Shown in pieces: positions 1 to 9,117 of a DNA stretch of 64,000 nt. The notes under the pieces were generated by a model. That model worked only from the letters and a program-made list of their open reading frames with translations. It was not told the DNA's origin and searched no databases. The DNA comes from Actinomycetota bacterium (GTDB taxonomy: Bacteria; Actinomycetota; Acidimicrobiia; Acidimicrobiales; Iamiaceae), in the NCBI GenBank assembly GCA_019639075.1, contig JAHBSO010000001.1:310001-374000 (forward strand), in the 5' to 3' direction. A program made the translations under genes and the position numbers. Numbering within the stretch: position 1 is the first letter of the stretch; each line of letters starts with the position of its first letter.

Positions 1-324
1 ATCGGCCTCGTCGCGGCCGCCCTCGTGCTCGTCGTCGGCGCCGTCGTCGTCGCCGGGTCGCCGTGGCGGAGCGTCCGCGCCCAGCAGGCCGAGGCGGCCG
101 CGGCCGACGCCGAGCTCGCGGCGTTGAAGGCCGAGCAGGCCGAGGTCGAGCGCGAGTACCAGCTGGCCACCACCGACGCGGAGATCGAGCGCCAGGCCCG
201 CGAGGCCGGCATGGTCAAGCCCGGCGAGGAGGCGTTCTCCACGGTGCCGGTGCCCGTCGACCCGGCCGGGCTGCCGCCGGTGTGGCCGTTCACGGGCGTC
301 GAGCAGGCGCTCGGCGCGGGTTGA
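1..324 (+). CDS. FtsB/DivIC-type septum formation initiator, 5' end cut by window
   Basis: The frame is open from base 1, so the N-terminus lies outside the window. The visible part begins inside a hydrophobic membrane segment (about 18 residues rich in V, A and L). It continues into an Ala/Glu/Leu/Lys-rich coiled coil and then the motif REAGMVKPGEEAF, which resembles the R-x-x-x-x-M/L-V-x-P-G-E of FtsB/DivIC proteins. In that family the single-pass protein joins FtsL and FtsQ at the division site. The tail is rich in Pro and Val. Its position before DUF501 and Ppx/GppA fits the usual actinobacterial order. The assignment rests on topology and motif, so a neighbouring coiled-coil family is possible but less likely. 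Confidence 0.85.
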   Translation: MGLVAAALVLVVGAVVVAGSPWRSVRAQQAEAAAADAELAALKAEQAEVEREYQLATTDAEIERQAREAGMVKPGEEAFSTVPVPVDPAGLPPVWPFTGVEQALGAG

Positions 325-866
325 CGACGTCTCCCGACGAGCGCCCGTCGTCGGTGCGCACCGTCGACGACGAGCCCTCCGACGACGACCGGGCCGCGGT
401 CGAGGAGCTGCTCGGTCGCACGCCCACCGGTCGGTACCGGATCGTCGTGCGCCACGTCGCCGACGGGTCGCCCGTGGTGATCCGCAATCACCCGCTGCTC
501 GACGACGGCCGTCCCATGCCGACCCGCTACTGGCTGCTCGGCGAGCCCGAGCGGACCATGGTGAGCCGGCTCGAGAGCCGGGGCGGGGTCCACCGCGTCG
601 AGGACGAGATCGGCCTCGACGTGATCGCCGCGGCCCATGACCGCTACGCCGCCGAGCGTGACGCCGATCTGCCCGCCGACTGGACCGGCCCCCGGCCCAC
701 CGCGGGGGTCGGGGGCACCCGGGTCGGCGTGAAGTGCCTGCACGCCCACTACGCCTGGTGGCTGGCCGGGGGCGACGACCCGGTCGGTCGGTGGGTCGCC
801 GAGCGCCTCGCCGAGGGCGCGGGCGACCGCGACGACCGGGCGGTCGGGCCCCGGCACGACCGGTAA
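321..866 (+). CDS. DUF501 family protein
   Basis: This is a DUF501 protein of about 181 residues. Family features visible include an early L-G-R-x-P-x-G stretch, PVVIRNHPLLDDGRPMPTRYWL in the middle, SRLESRGG, a Y-x-x-x-R segment, and a late VKCLHAHYAWWLAGGDDPVG block. DUF501 has no established biochemical role. It is recognised by its constant place between a division initiator gene and Ppx/GppA in actinobacteria. The start is uncertain: TTG at 321 overlaps the upstream stop (TTGA) and would couple translation, while GTG at 354 is the alternative. Neither has a good ribosome binding site. Confidence 0.85.
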   Translation: MTTSPDERPSSVRTVDDEPSDDDRAAVEELLGRTPTGRYRIVVRHVADGSPVVIRNHPLLDDGRPMPTRYWLLGEPERTMVSRLESRGGVHRVEDEIGLDVIAAAHDRYAAERDADLPADWTGPRPTAGVGGTRVGVKCLHAHYAWWLAGGDDPVGRWVAERLAEGAGDRDDRAVGPRHDR

Positions 867-867
867 A

Positions 868-883
868 CGGAGCGTATACTCCG
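868..883 (+). promoter_or_regulatory. -10 like box inside a short palindrome
   Basis: CGGAG and CTCCG arms enclose CGTATA. TATACT at 875-880 is close to a consensus -10 and would place the start of transcription near 887, upstream of the strong GGGGGAGG ribosome binding site at 896-903 of the next gene. No convincing -35 is seen. The hairpin followed by CTTTT could instead be a weak terminator for DUF501. Confidence 0.4.
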
Positions 884-909
884 CTTTTCGTCGAAGGGGG
901 AGGCCGACA

Positions 910-2337
910 ATGGGGATCGGAGCGCACGTGGCGAGCAGGACCATCCGGAGGCTGTCGGTCCTCGCGGTCGCACTCGTCGGGGTCGCCGGCGTCACGGCGT
1001 GCGAACCGCTGCCCCCGCCCGAACCGGGCTCGGTGCTGGTCGGCTGCGGCCAGGCCGGGAGCCGGGTCACGCTCACCGCGTCGTCGCACCTCGACCCGGC
1101 CTGCGTCTACGCCGGCTTCGACATCCGCACCTCCGGCGTCACGCTCGACTGCCAGGGTGCGGTCGTCCGCAGCGCGCCGGGCGCCGGGGGCCGGGGGATC
1201 CTGGTCGAGAGCCCGGCGGGCGTGATGCTCACCGACGTCACGATCCGCAACTGCAAGGTCGAGGGCTTCCTCAACAGCATCAAGTTCACCCGTGACGGCT
1301 TCCGCACCCTGGCCCAGGGCGAGGAGTACGAGCACACGACGCAGCGGATGCTCGTGGAGAAGACCACCGTCTCCGGTTCGCGGGGCGTCGGCATCTACGT
1401 CGACGGCTACGTGTCGGACACGACGATCCAGGACACGACCATCAAGAACGCCGGCGGATCCGGCATCTACCTCGAGACCGGGTCCCGCCGGTCGAACGTG
1501 CTGCGCAACAACTTCCTCGACAACGGCTTCATCGAGAACGGGCCGAACGGGCAGGCGTACACCTTCAACGGCCTCTCCCTGTGGTTCTGGGGCATCGGTC
1601 GTGAGGGGCTGTCGATCGACGGCTCCTACGAGAACGTCGTCGAGGACAACGTCTTCCTCGGCAACTCCGCCGGCGGCATCTTCATGTACAAGAACTGCGG
1701 CGAGTACCCCGATCGTGACCGCTACTTCGAGCGCCGGTACCCGTCGAACGACAACCGCATCGCCCGCAACACGTTCATCGGCGGCACCAACGGCGTCTGG
1801 GTCGGCTCGCGCATGGGGGAGAACACCCTCCCGATGGAGTGCACCGACCCGGCCTACGTCGACGAGCCCGGCAAGCGCGTCGTGCTCGACTACGCGGCCG
1901 ACAACGAGATCGTCGACAACACGTTCCACGAGGTGACCCACGGCATCCGGGTCGAGGACGACGGCAACCGCATCGAGCGCAACCACTTCGTCGGCACCGG
2001 CCCGACCCACCACGCCATCATCGTCGGCACCCCGTACCGCTCGACGATCCTCGACCACCCGGTCACCGGCACGGTCGTCGCCGACAACGTCTCGGACATC
2101 ACCGGCAACCCCTACCCGTACCGGTGGGTGACCGAGGAGGCCGACACGACCTTCACCGGCAACACCGCGCTCGGACAGCCCGTGGGGTGGTGCCAGGCAC
2201 CGGAGCCCCCGCGGTCCATCTTCGTGATGGCCATCGCGATCGCCGTCGCCGGCCCCGGGGGCACCCCGCCGGCGACGACGCCCGACCTCACCCAGCCGGC
2301 CCAGCCGGCGCTCCCGGACTGCCCGGCGGGCACCTGA
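910..2337 (+). CDS. Secreted right-handed parallel beta-helix lipoprotein
   Basis: This is a 475-residue protein with an N-terminal signal peptide ending in a lipobox-like V-T-A-C at about residues 28-31, so it is probably exported and lipid anchored. The body has repeated turns with N-x-I/V, D-N-x-F and G-I-x-V patterns (for example SGIYLETGSRRSNVLRNNF and DDGNRIERNHF) typical of right-handed parallel beta-helix folds of the NosD/pectate-lyase type. No substrate can be read from the sequence; such proteins often bind or cleave polysaccharides. The start is supported by a strong GGGGGAGG site 7 nt upstream. The tail is rich in Pro, Thr and Ala. It lies alone between DUF501 and Ppx/GppA. Confidence 0.8.
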   Translation: MGIGAHVASRTIRRLSVLAVALVGVAGVTACEPLPPPEPGSVLVGCGQAGSRVTLTASSHLDPACVYAGFDIRTSGVTLDCQGAVVRSAPGAGGRGILVESPAGVMLTDVTIRNCKVEGFLNSIKFTRDGFRTLAQGEEYEHTTQRMLVEKTTVSGSRGVGIYVDGYVSDTTIQDTTIKNAGGSGIYLETGSRRSNVLRNNFLDNGFIENGPNGQAYTFNGLSLWFWGIGREGLSIDGSYENVVEDNVFLGNSAGGIFMYKNCGEYPDRDRYFERRYPSNDNRIARNTFIGGTNGVWVGSRMGENTLPMECTDPAYVDEPGKRVVLDYAADNEIVDNTFHEVTHGIRVEDDGNRIERNHFVGTGPTHHAIIVGTPYRSTILDHPVTGTVVADNVSDITGNPYPYRWVTEEADTTFTGNTALGQPVGWCQAPEPPRSIFVMAIAIAVAGPGGTPPATTPDLTQPAQPALPDCPAGT

Positions 2338-2393
2338 CCCGGGTCCGCGCCGGCCGGGTTGGGGCGATCCGCGCCCGCGCGGGAGGATGCGGC

Positions 2394-3344
2394 ATGGCCG
2401 AGCGCGTCGCCTCCATCGACATCGGGACCAACTCGACCCGGCTCCTCGTGGCCGAGGCCGACGAGACCGGTGGTCTCCGAACCGTCGAGCGGCTCATGCG
2501 CATCACCCGCCTCGGCCAGGGCGTCGACGGCGACCGCCGCCTCGCGGCCGATGCCGTCGAGCGGACCGTCGCCGTGCTCCGCGAGTACCGGGAGGTCATG
2601 GACGGCCTCGACGTGCCGGCCGGCCGTGTCCGCACGACCGCCACCTCGGCCGCCCGTGACGCCGCGAACCGCGACGAGTTCTTCGACGCGGCCGAGGACG
2701 CGGTGGGGGTGCGGCCCGAGCTGCTCAGCGGCGACGAGGAGGCCCGCCTGTCGTTCCTCGGCGCCACCGCCGACCTCGACCCGGCCGACGGACCGTTCCT
2801 CGTGTTCGATCTGGGCGGCGGGTCGACCGAGTTCGTCTACGGCACGACCGGCCCCGACGGCGAGGTGGTCTCGGCGCTCTCGCTCGACGTCGGCTGCGTG
2901 CGGGTGACCGAGCGGTTCTTCTCGACCGACCCGCCGGCGCCGGAGGACCTCAGCGCGGCGATCAGCTACGCCGACGCCTGGCTCGACGACGTCCTGCGGG
3001 AGATGCCCGAGCACGCCGACGCGAAGACCGTGGTCGGGCTGGCCGGGACGGTGTCGACGGTCGCCGCGGTCGAGCTCGGCCTCGCGACCTACGACCGCGA
3101 CGCGATCCACCACTTCGTGCTCACCAAGGAGGCGGCCGAGGACGTGTTCCGCACGCTCGCCACCGAGGCCCGGGCCGACCGGATCCACAACCCCGGGCTG
3201 GAGGAGGCCCGCGCCGACGTCATCGTCGGCGGCTGCTGCGTGCTCGTCGCCGTCTACCGGCGGCTGGCCCTGGACGAGATCCTGGTCAGCGAGGCCGACA
3301 TCCTCGACGGCCTGGCGCGGTCGATCCTCGACCGCCACGCGTAA
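2394..3344 (+). CDS. Ppx/GppA family exopolyphosphatase or pppGpp phosphatase
   Basis: This is a 316-residue member of the ASKHA superfamily. The N-terminus ASIDIGTNSTRLLV is the phosphate-1 motif. A second nucleotide-binding loop, FLVFDLGGGSTEFVY, lies near residue 145, with RTTATSAARDAAN and ELLSGDEEARLSFLG between them. The family hydrolyses terminal phosphates of polyphosphate or pppGpp in the cytoplasm. The protein has only the two N-terminal ASKHA domains and no C-terminal HD domain, as in the short actinobacterial forms. GGGAGGA at 2381-2387 sets the ATG start. Whether polyphosphate or pppGpp is the substrate cannot be decided here. Confidence 0.93.
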   Translation: MAERVASIDIGTNSTRLLVAEADETGGLRTVERLMRITRLGQGVDGDRRLAADAVERTVAVLREYREVMDGLDVPAGRVRTTATSAARDAANRDEFFDAAEDAVGVRPELLSGDEEARLSFLGATADLDPADGPFLVFDLGGGSTEFVYGTTGPDGEVVSALSLDVGCVRVTERFFSTDPPAPEDLSAAISYADAWLDDVLREMPEHADAKTVVGLAGTVSTVAAVELGLATYDRDAIHHFVLTKEAAEDVFRTLATEARADRIHNPGLEEARADVIVGGCCVLVAVYRRLALDEILVSEADILDGLARSILDRHA

Positions 3345-3354
3345 GGTGCCGGCG

Positions 3355-5277
3355 ATGACCGCGCCGATCTGGGAACCCGACCCCGCGACGGCGGCTGGGA
3401 CCAACGTGGGGCGGTTCCAGTCGCAGCACGGGCTGGCGAGCTTCGACGACCTCCTGGCCCGGTCGATCGACGACCCGGCGTGGTTCTGGGGTGCGGTGGT
3501 CGACTTCCTCGGCCTCCCGTTCACCGAGCCCTACGACCAGGTGCTCGACACCAGCGACGGGATCCCGTGGGCCCGTTGGTTCACGGGCGGGCGGACCAAC
3601 CTGGCCACCATGTGCGTCGACCGGTGGGTCGATGCGACGCCCGACGCCGAGGCGGTGCGCTGGGAGGGCGAGGACGGCGAGGTCCGGGTGCTGACCTACG
3701 CGGACCTCGGTCGCCACGTCGACGCGCTCGCCACGCTCCTGCGGGAGCGGGGGATCGGGGAGGGCGACGCGGTCGGGATCTTCCTGCCGATGCTCCCCGA
3801 GACCGTGGTGGCCGCGATGGCGGTGGCGAAGCTCGGCGCGGTCTTCCTGCCCATCTTCTCCGGGTACGGCGCCGACGCGATCTCGGTCCGGCTGGAGGAC
3901 GCCGGCGCCCGTGCGCTGATCTGCGCGGACGGCTTCCTGCGGCGGGGCAAGCCGGTGCCGATGCTGGCCACGGCGCTCGAGGCCGTCGCCGAGGTGCCGA
4001 GCGTCGAGACGCTGGTGGTCGTGCCCCGCCTCGGCCCGGTGGCCGAGACCGAAGCGATCGTGGCCTTCCCGGGCCCGCGCGACCCGGCCGAACCTCCGGT
4101 CCCCACGGTCGCGGTCGACAGCGAGCACCCGCTGTTCATCGCCTACACCTCCGGCACCACCGGCAGGCCGAAGGGCTCGGTCCACGTCCACGGCGGGTTC
4201 ACGGTGAAGATCGCCGAGGAGGTCGCCTTCCAGTTCGACGTCGGTCCCGGCGACCGCCTGTTCTGGTTCGCCGACTTCGGCTGGATCATGGGCCCGTGGG
4301 AGATCGTCGGCGCCCTCGCCAACGGGGCCACGGTCTGCCTCTACGAGGGCGCGCCCGACTTCCCCGAGGTCGATCGCCTGTGGGCCTACCTGGAGCGGCA
4401 CGGGGTCACCGTGCTCGGCATCAGCCCCACCCTGATCCGTTCGATGCTGACCCACGGCGACGAGCCGGTCCGGCGCCACGACCTCTCCGCGCTGCGCATC
4501 CTCGGGTCGACCGGCGAGCCCTGGAACGAGACGCCGTACCGGTGGTTCTCCGAGGTGGTCGGCGGTGGCCGCTGCCCGATCATCAACATCTCCGGGGGCA
4601 CCGAGGTGGGCGCCTGCTTCCTGTCGCCCCACCCCGTGCAACCGCTCGCGCCGATGACCCTCGGCGGGCCGGCGCTCGGCATGGCCGTCGACGTGTTCGA
4701 CGACGACGGGAAGCCGGTACGGGGCGAGGTCGGCGAACTGGTGTGCACCAAGCCGTGGCCGGGCATGACCCGCGGGCTGTGGCAGGCGTCCGACCGCTAC
4801 CTCGACACGTACTGGAGCCGCTGGCCCGACGTGTGGGTGCACGGCGACTGGGCGCTGGTCGACGACGGCCAGTGGTACCTGCGGGGTCGCAGCGACGACA
4901 CCATCAAGGTCGCCGGCAAGCGCCTGGGCCCGGCGGAGGTCGAGTCGGCCCTCGTCACCCATCCGGCGGTGGCCGAGGCGGCGGCGATCGGTGTGCCCCA
5001 CGAGGTCAAGGGCGAGGCGCTGTGGTGCTACGTCGTGCTGGCCCCCGGCACCGCCGAGTCCGAGGAGCTCCGGGCCGAGCTGGTCGACGTGGTCACGAGC
5101 GCGCTGGGCAAGTCGTTCCGTCCGAGCGGGCTGCGGTTCGTCGACGCCCTGCCGAAGACCCGGTCGGCCAAGGTCGTGCGGCGCGCGATCCGCGCCATCG
5201 CCACCGACCGCGACGCCGGTGACCTCTCGTCGCTGGAGGACCCGGCCGCGCTCGACGCGGTCCGGGCGGCGCGGTGA
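3355..5277 (+). CDS. Acyl-CoA synthetase, acetyl-CoA synthetase-like (AMP-forming)
   Basis: This is a 640-residue adenylating enzyme that would activate a carboxylic acid with ATP and CoA. The P-loop-like motif YTSGTTGRPKGSVH lies near residue 265, SGGTEVG near residue 412, and GDWALVDDGQWYLRGRSDDT followed by KVAGKRLGPAEVES marks the hinge. The C-terminal lysine lies in PKTRSAKVVRR. An N-terminal extension with W-F-T-G-G-R-T-N-L resembles acetyl-, propionyl- or acetoacetyl-CoA synthetases rather than long-chain ligases. ATG at 3355 is preferred to GTG at 3346 because of its spacing from AAGG. It overlaps the following acetyltransferase by four bases (GTGA), so the two are co-transcribed. Confidence 0.9.
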   Translation: MTAPIWEPDPATAAGTNVGRFQSQHGLASFDDLLARSIDDPAWFWGAVVDFLGLPFTEPYDQVLDTSDGIPWARWFTGGRTNLATMCVDRWVDATPDAEAVRWEGEDGEVRVLTYADLGRHVDALATLLRERGIGEGDAVGIFLPMLPETVVAAMAVAKLGAVFLPIFSGYGADAISVRLEDAGARALICADGFLRRGKPVPMLATALEAVAEVPSVETLVVVPRLGPVAETEAIVAFPGPRDPAEPPVPTVAVDSEHPLFIAYTSGTTGRPKGSVHVHGGFTVKIAEEVAFQFDVGPGDRLFWFADFGWIMGPWEIVGALANGATVCLYEGAPDFPEVDRLWAYLERHGVTVLGISPTLIRSMLTHGDEPVRRHDLSALRILGSTGEPWNETPYRWFSEVVGGGRCPIINISGGTEVGACFLSPHPVQPLAPMTLGGPALGMAVDVFDDDGKPVRGEVGELVCTKPWPGMTRGLWQASDRYLDTYWSRWPDVWVHGDWALVDDGQWYLRGRSDDTIKVAGKRLGPAEVESALVTHPAVAEAAAIGVPHEVKGEALWCYVVLAPGTAESEELRAELVDVVTSALGKSFRPSGLRFVDALPKTRSAKVVRRAIRAIATDRDAGDLSSLEDPAALDAVRAAR

Positions 5278-5906
5278 TCCGGCGCGACCGCGACGTCGAG
5301 GCCGACCGCAGCCAGACCCTCTTCGGCGGCCGGCTCATGCTGCGTCCGCTGGCGCTGGCCGACTTCCCGGCCTGGCGCGAGGTCCGCACCCGGTGCGAGG
5401 AGTGGCTCACGAAGTGGGAGCCGGCCCGTCTGCCCAACCAGCCCGACGTCACCCGCGACCGCGACGCCTTCGCCGTGCGGTGCAGCGCCCGCCAGCGCGA
5501 CCGTCGTCTGGGCACCGGCTACGGCTACGGGATCTTCGTCGACGGTGACCTGCGCGGCGAGATCAACCTGTCGTCGATCCAGCGGGGCCCGTTCCAGAAC
5601 GGCTACGTCGGCTACTGGATCGACGAGGCGGTGGCCGGCCGCGGCTACATGCCGGAGGCGGTGGTGGTCCTGGCCCGGTTCGCCTTCGAGGAGCTGCACC
5701 TCCATCGCATCCAGATCTCGATCATCCCCCGCAACCGGGCCAGTCGTCGCGTCGTCGAGAAGCTCGGCATCCGGGAGGAGGGCACCGCGCTGCGGTACCT
5801 GGAGATCAACGGCGTGTGGGAGGACCACGTCCGCTACGCCATGACCTACGAGGACTGGGTCGAGCGGCGCGACGAGCTCGAGCGGGAGTGGCTCACCCCC
5901 CGCTGA
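5274..5906 (+). CDS. GNAT family N-acetyltransferase, RimJ/RimL-like
   Basis: This is a 210-residue protein with the GNAT fold. The R-P-L-A-L-A-D start, YVGYWIDEAVAGRGYMPEAV (acetyl-CoA binding loop) and HRIQISIIPRNRASRRVVEKLGI motifs match RimJ/RimL-type enzymes that acetylate N-terminal alpha-amino groups, often of ribosomal proteins. The last 20 residues are strongly acidic and basic, probably a helix. It overlaps the upstream CoA synthetase, suggesting coupled expression and perhaps a shared acetyl-CoA theme, though no functional link is proven. The substrate is unknown. Confidence 0.9.
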   Translation: MIRRDRDVEADRSQTLFGGRLMLRPLALADFPAWREVRTRCEEWLTKWEPARLPNQPDVTRDRDAFAVRCSARQRDRRLGTGYGYGIFVDGDLRGEINLSSIQRGPFQNGYVGYWIDEAVAGRGYMPEAVVVLARFAFEELHLHRIQISIIPRNRASRRVVEKLGIREEGTALRYLEINGVWEDHVRYAMTYEDWVERRDELEREWLTPR

Positions 5907-5920
5907 CCAGGCGTTTCTCG

Positions 5921-5976
5921 GATCTGCACCACCTCTGCGCCTGCTCCCAGGGTGTTCACAGGTCCGATCTGCACCA
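5921..5976 (+). repeat. Direct repeat upstream of the DUF5666/MacAB operon
   Basis: GATCTGCACCA occurs at 5921-5931 and again at 5966-5976, 45 bp apart (about four helical turns), in the only non-coding stretch upstream of the five-gene operon. The spacing suits a dimeric regulator binding one face of the DNA. No regulator gene lies next to it. Confidence 0.45.
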
Positions 5977-6032
5977 TTCGATCCAACGAGGTCCGCCACC
6001 CGGTGGGCCCATGTGTCGAAGGAGCACACGAG

Positions 6033-7022
6033 ATGTCCGACGAACCCCTGATCGACGAACCCCCGGTCGAAGAGCACAAGGGGACCGGCTGGAAGGGTTG
6101 GGTCGCCGCCGGCGTGGTGACCGCCCTCGTGGTCGGCGGCGGAGTCGCGGCCTTCGGCCGTGACTCCGGCTCCTCCGGCACGACCACCACCGCGGCCGCG
6201 GCGTCGACCGACGCCTCCACCAACGGCTCCACCAACGGTTCGACCAACGGTTCGACCAACGGCTCCACCAACGGTGACAGCGGCCCGGGCGGCGCCGGCA
6301 TGCCGATGGGCGGCCGGGGCACGTCCGGCACGATCGCCTCGATCGACGGCTCGACCCTCACCGTCACCTCCTCCCAGGACGACAGCACGGTCACCGTGGA
6401 GACCACCGACGACACCGTCGTCACCGAGCAGGTCGAGGGTTCGCTCGACGACCTCGCCGTCGGCGACACCGTCTCGGTGATGGGCCAGACCGCCGACGAC
6501 GGCTCGGTCACCGCCACCTCGGTGGTCTCCGGTGACGACGTCACCAGCTTCGGCGGCCCCGGTGGCGGGGGTCAGCCCCCGTCCGGTTCCGACGACGGCT
6601 CGATGCCGACGCCCCCCGACGGCTCCGACGGCCAGATGCAGGCGCCGCCGGACGGCGGTGGGTTCGGTGGCCGCACCACCGGCACGATCTCGTCGATCTC
6701 CGACGGCACGATCGTGGTGACCACCGACGACGGCGAGGTGACCGTGACCGTCTCCGACGACACCACCGTGTCGATCGTGAAGACCCTGACCGTCGCCGAC
6801 CTCGAGAAGGGCGACACCGTCCGGGTCATGGGCGACACCGACGACTCGGGCACCGTGACCGCCGACCGGATCCAGGTCGGTGACCTCACCGCCGGCATGG
6901 GCGGCCCCGGCGGGATGGGCGGCCCGCCCGACGGCATGACGCCCCCCGACGGCATGACGCCTCCCGACGGCTCGGGTTCGTCGGGCACCGGTTCGACGGC
7001 CACCACCACCGGACAAGCCTGA
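6033..7022 (+). CDS. DUF5666-repeat protein with N-terminal membrane anchor
   Basis: This is a 329-residue protein. A short cytoplasmic head of acidic residues is followed by a membrane segment (GWVAAGVVTALVVGGGVAAFG, about residues 21-41), so the rest should be outside the membrane. A low-complexity linker with the tetrapeptide S-T-N-G repeated five times follows. Two DUF5666-like OB-fold domains come next (about residues 95-165 and 210-290), each with a G-x-I-x-S-I-D/S-x-x-x-I/L-x-V and a V-x-G/D-T-V-x-V-M-G pattern. The tail is rich in Gly, Pro and Met. AAGGAG at 6019-6024 sets the start. Its stop overlaps the next ATG, so it is the first gene of the exporter operon. Its role in export is unknown. 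Confidence 0.85.
   Translation: MSDEPLIDEPPVEEHKGTGWKGWVAAGVVTALVVGGGVAAFGRDSGSSGTTTTAAAASTDASTNGSTNGSTNGSTNGSTNGDSGPGGAGMPMGGRGTSGTIASIDGSTLTVTSSQDDSTVTVETTDDTVVTEQVEGSLDDLAVGDTVSVMGQTADDGSVTATSVVSGDDVTSFGGPGGGGQPPSGSDDGSMPTPPDGSDGQMQAPPDGGGFGGRTTGTISSISDGTIVVTTDDGEVTVTVSDDTTVSIVKTLTVADLEKGDTVRVMGDTDDSGTVTADRIQVGDLTAGMGGPGGMGGPPDGMTPPDGMTPPDGSGSSGTGSTATTTGQA
6216..6275 (+). repeat. 12-bp tandem repeat coding S-T-N-G
   Basis: Five units of a 12-base motif (TCCACCAACGGC with third-position variants such as TCGACCAACGGT) encode S-T-N-G in the linker of the DUF5666 protein. Synonymous variation between units argues that the peptide repeat is kept by selection rather than being a very recent expansion. 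Confidence 0.8.
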
Positions 7023-8424
7023 TGCGAGGGGCCCTCGGGCGGCTCCGGGGCATCGCCACCAAACCATGGGTGGCGATGCCCGTGGTGGCCGTCGTCCTCC
7101 TGGCCGCCTTCGCCGTGCTCCGCCACGACGGGACGTCCTCGGCGGCGCAGACCGCGTCGACCGACACCTCCCAGACCCGGCTGGTCACCGTCTCCATGGG
7201 CAGTCAGGCCCAGACGGTGACGGCCACGGGCACGGTGGAGGCGGCCGACACCGCCGACCTGAGCTTCGGTTCGGCCGGCACGGTGACGGCGGTCAACGTC
7301 GAGGCCGGTGACACGGTGAAGGCCGGCGACGTGCTGGCCACGATCGACCCGGTCGACCTCGACGCCACCGTGGCCGAGGCCGAGGCGTCCCTCGCCGAGG
7401 CCCAGGCCCAACTCGACGACGACACCGACAGCGGGGCGTCCGACGCCCAGATCGCCGCCGACGACGCCAACGTGACCTCGGCCGAGGACCAACTGGCGGC
7501 GGCGCAGGAGGCCCGCGACGGCGCATCGCTCGTGGCCGACTTCGACGGCACCGTCGCCTCGGTCGACCTGACCGTCGGCGAGGAGCTGGGCTCCTCGGGC
7601 ACCGGGGGCACCTCGCGCACCGGCACCGGCAGCGGGTCGGGCATGTCGAGCAGCACGATGAGCTCGTCGTCGGACTCGATGGGCGGCGCGTCCACCACCG
7701 GCCAGTCGACGACCTCGACCGCACAGATCCAGCTCGTGAGCGCCGGCCACTACACGGTCCAGCTCGGCTTCGACGCCACCGACGTCGACCTCCTCGCGAC
7801 CGGGCAGTCGGCGTCGGTCTCGCTCACCACCGCGACCAGCAGCTCGACGAGCGGCTTCCCCGGTGGGGGCGGCTTCCCCGGCGGCGGTGGCTTCCCCGGC
7901 CAGACCCAGGGAGGCACCCAGGGCGGCACCCAGAGCAGCACCCAGGGCGACGCGTCGTCCTCGGACACCCAGTCGAGCGACGACACCTCCGCGCCCGTCA
8001 CCATCGGTGACGCGGTGACCGGTGAGGTCACCGAGGTCGGCAAGGTCGCCTCGGCGTCCGACGGCGTCGCCACCTACCCGGTCACGATCACCTTCGACGA
8101 CGATTCGGGCGACATCAACGTCGGCTCGACCGTCGCGGTCACGATCACCTACGCCGATGGCGACGAGGCCCTCCTCGTGCCGTCGATGGCGGTCACCACG
8201 ACCGACGACGTCTCGACCGTGCAGCTCAGCGTCGACGACCAGCTCGAGACCCGCGAGGTCACCGTCGGCGAGACCGTCGACGGCATGACCGCCATCACCT
8301 CGGGGCTGGAGGAGGGCGACCAGGTGGCCCTCACCTTCGGAGGCCCCGGCGGTCAGGGCGGACAGATGCCGAGCCCGCCCGACCAGGCGGCCTCCAGCGG
8401 CAGCGCCACGGGGAGTGCGGGCGG

Positions 8425-8428
<4 letters not shown>
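7022..8428 (+). CDS. MacA-like membrane fusion (HlyD family) adaptor 1
   Basis: This is a 468-residue periplasmic-adaptor-type protein. It has an N-terminal membrane anchor (about residues 15-36) and a biotinyl-lipoyl-like half-motif VTAVNVEAGDTVKAGDVLATIDPVDLDA near residue 97. An alpha-hairpin region rich in Ala, Glu and Gln follows, then the second lipoyl half (SLVADFDGTVASVDLTVGEE) near residue 175, beta-barrel segments and a membrane-proximal domain. Two low-complexity insertions (Ser/Thr-rich near residue 200; G-G-F-P and Q-G-G-T repeats near residue 285) interrupt the fold. The tail is rich in Gly, Pro and Gln. ATG overlaps the upstream stop and the end overlaps the ATPase gene (ATGA). 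Confidence 0.9.

Positions 8429-9113
<685 letters not shown>

Positions 9114-9117
<4 letters not shown>

Noticed and set aside
3346-3354. Upstream GTG start for the CoA synthetase
   Set aside because: It would add only M-P-A ahead of the ATG at 3355 and leaves no room for the AAGG ribosome site.
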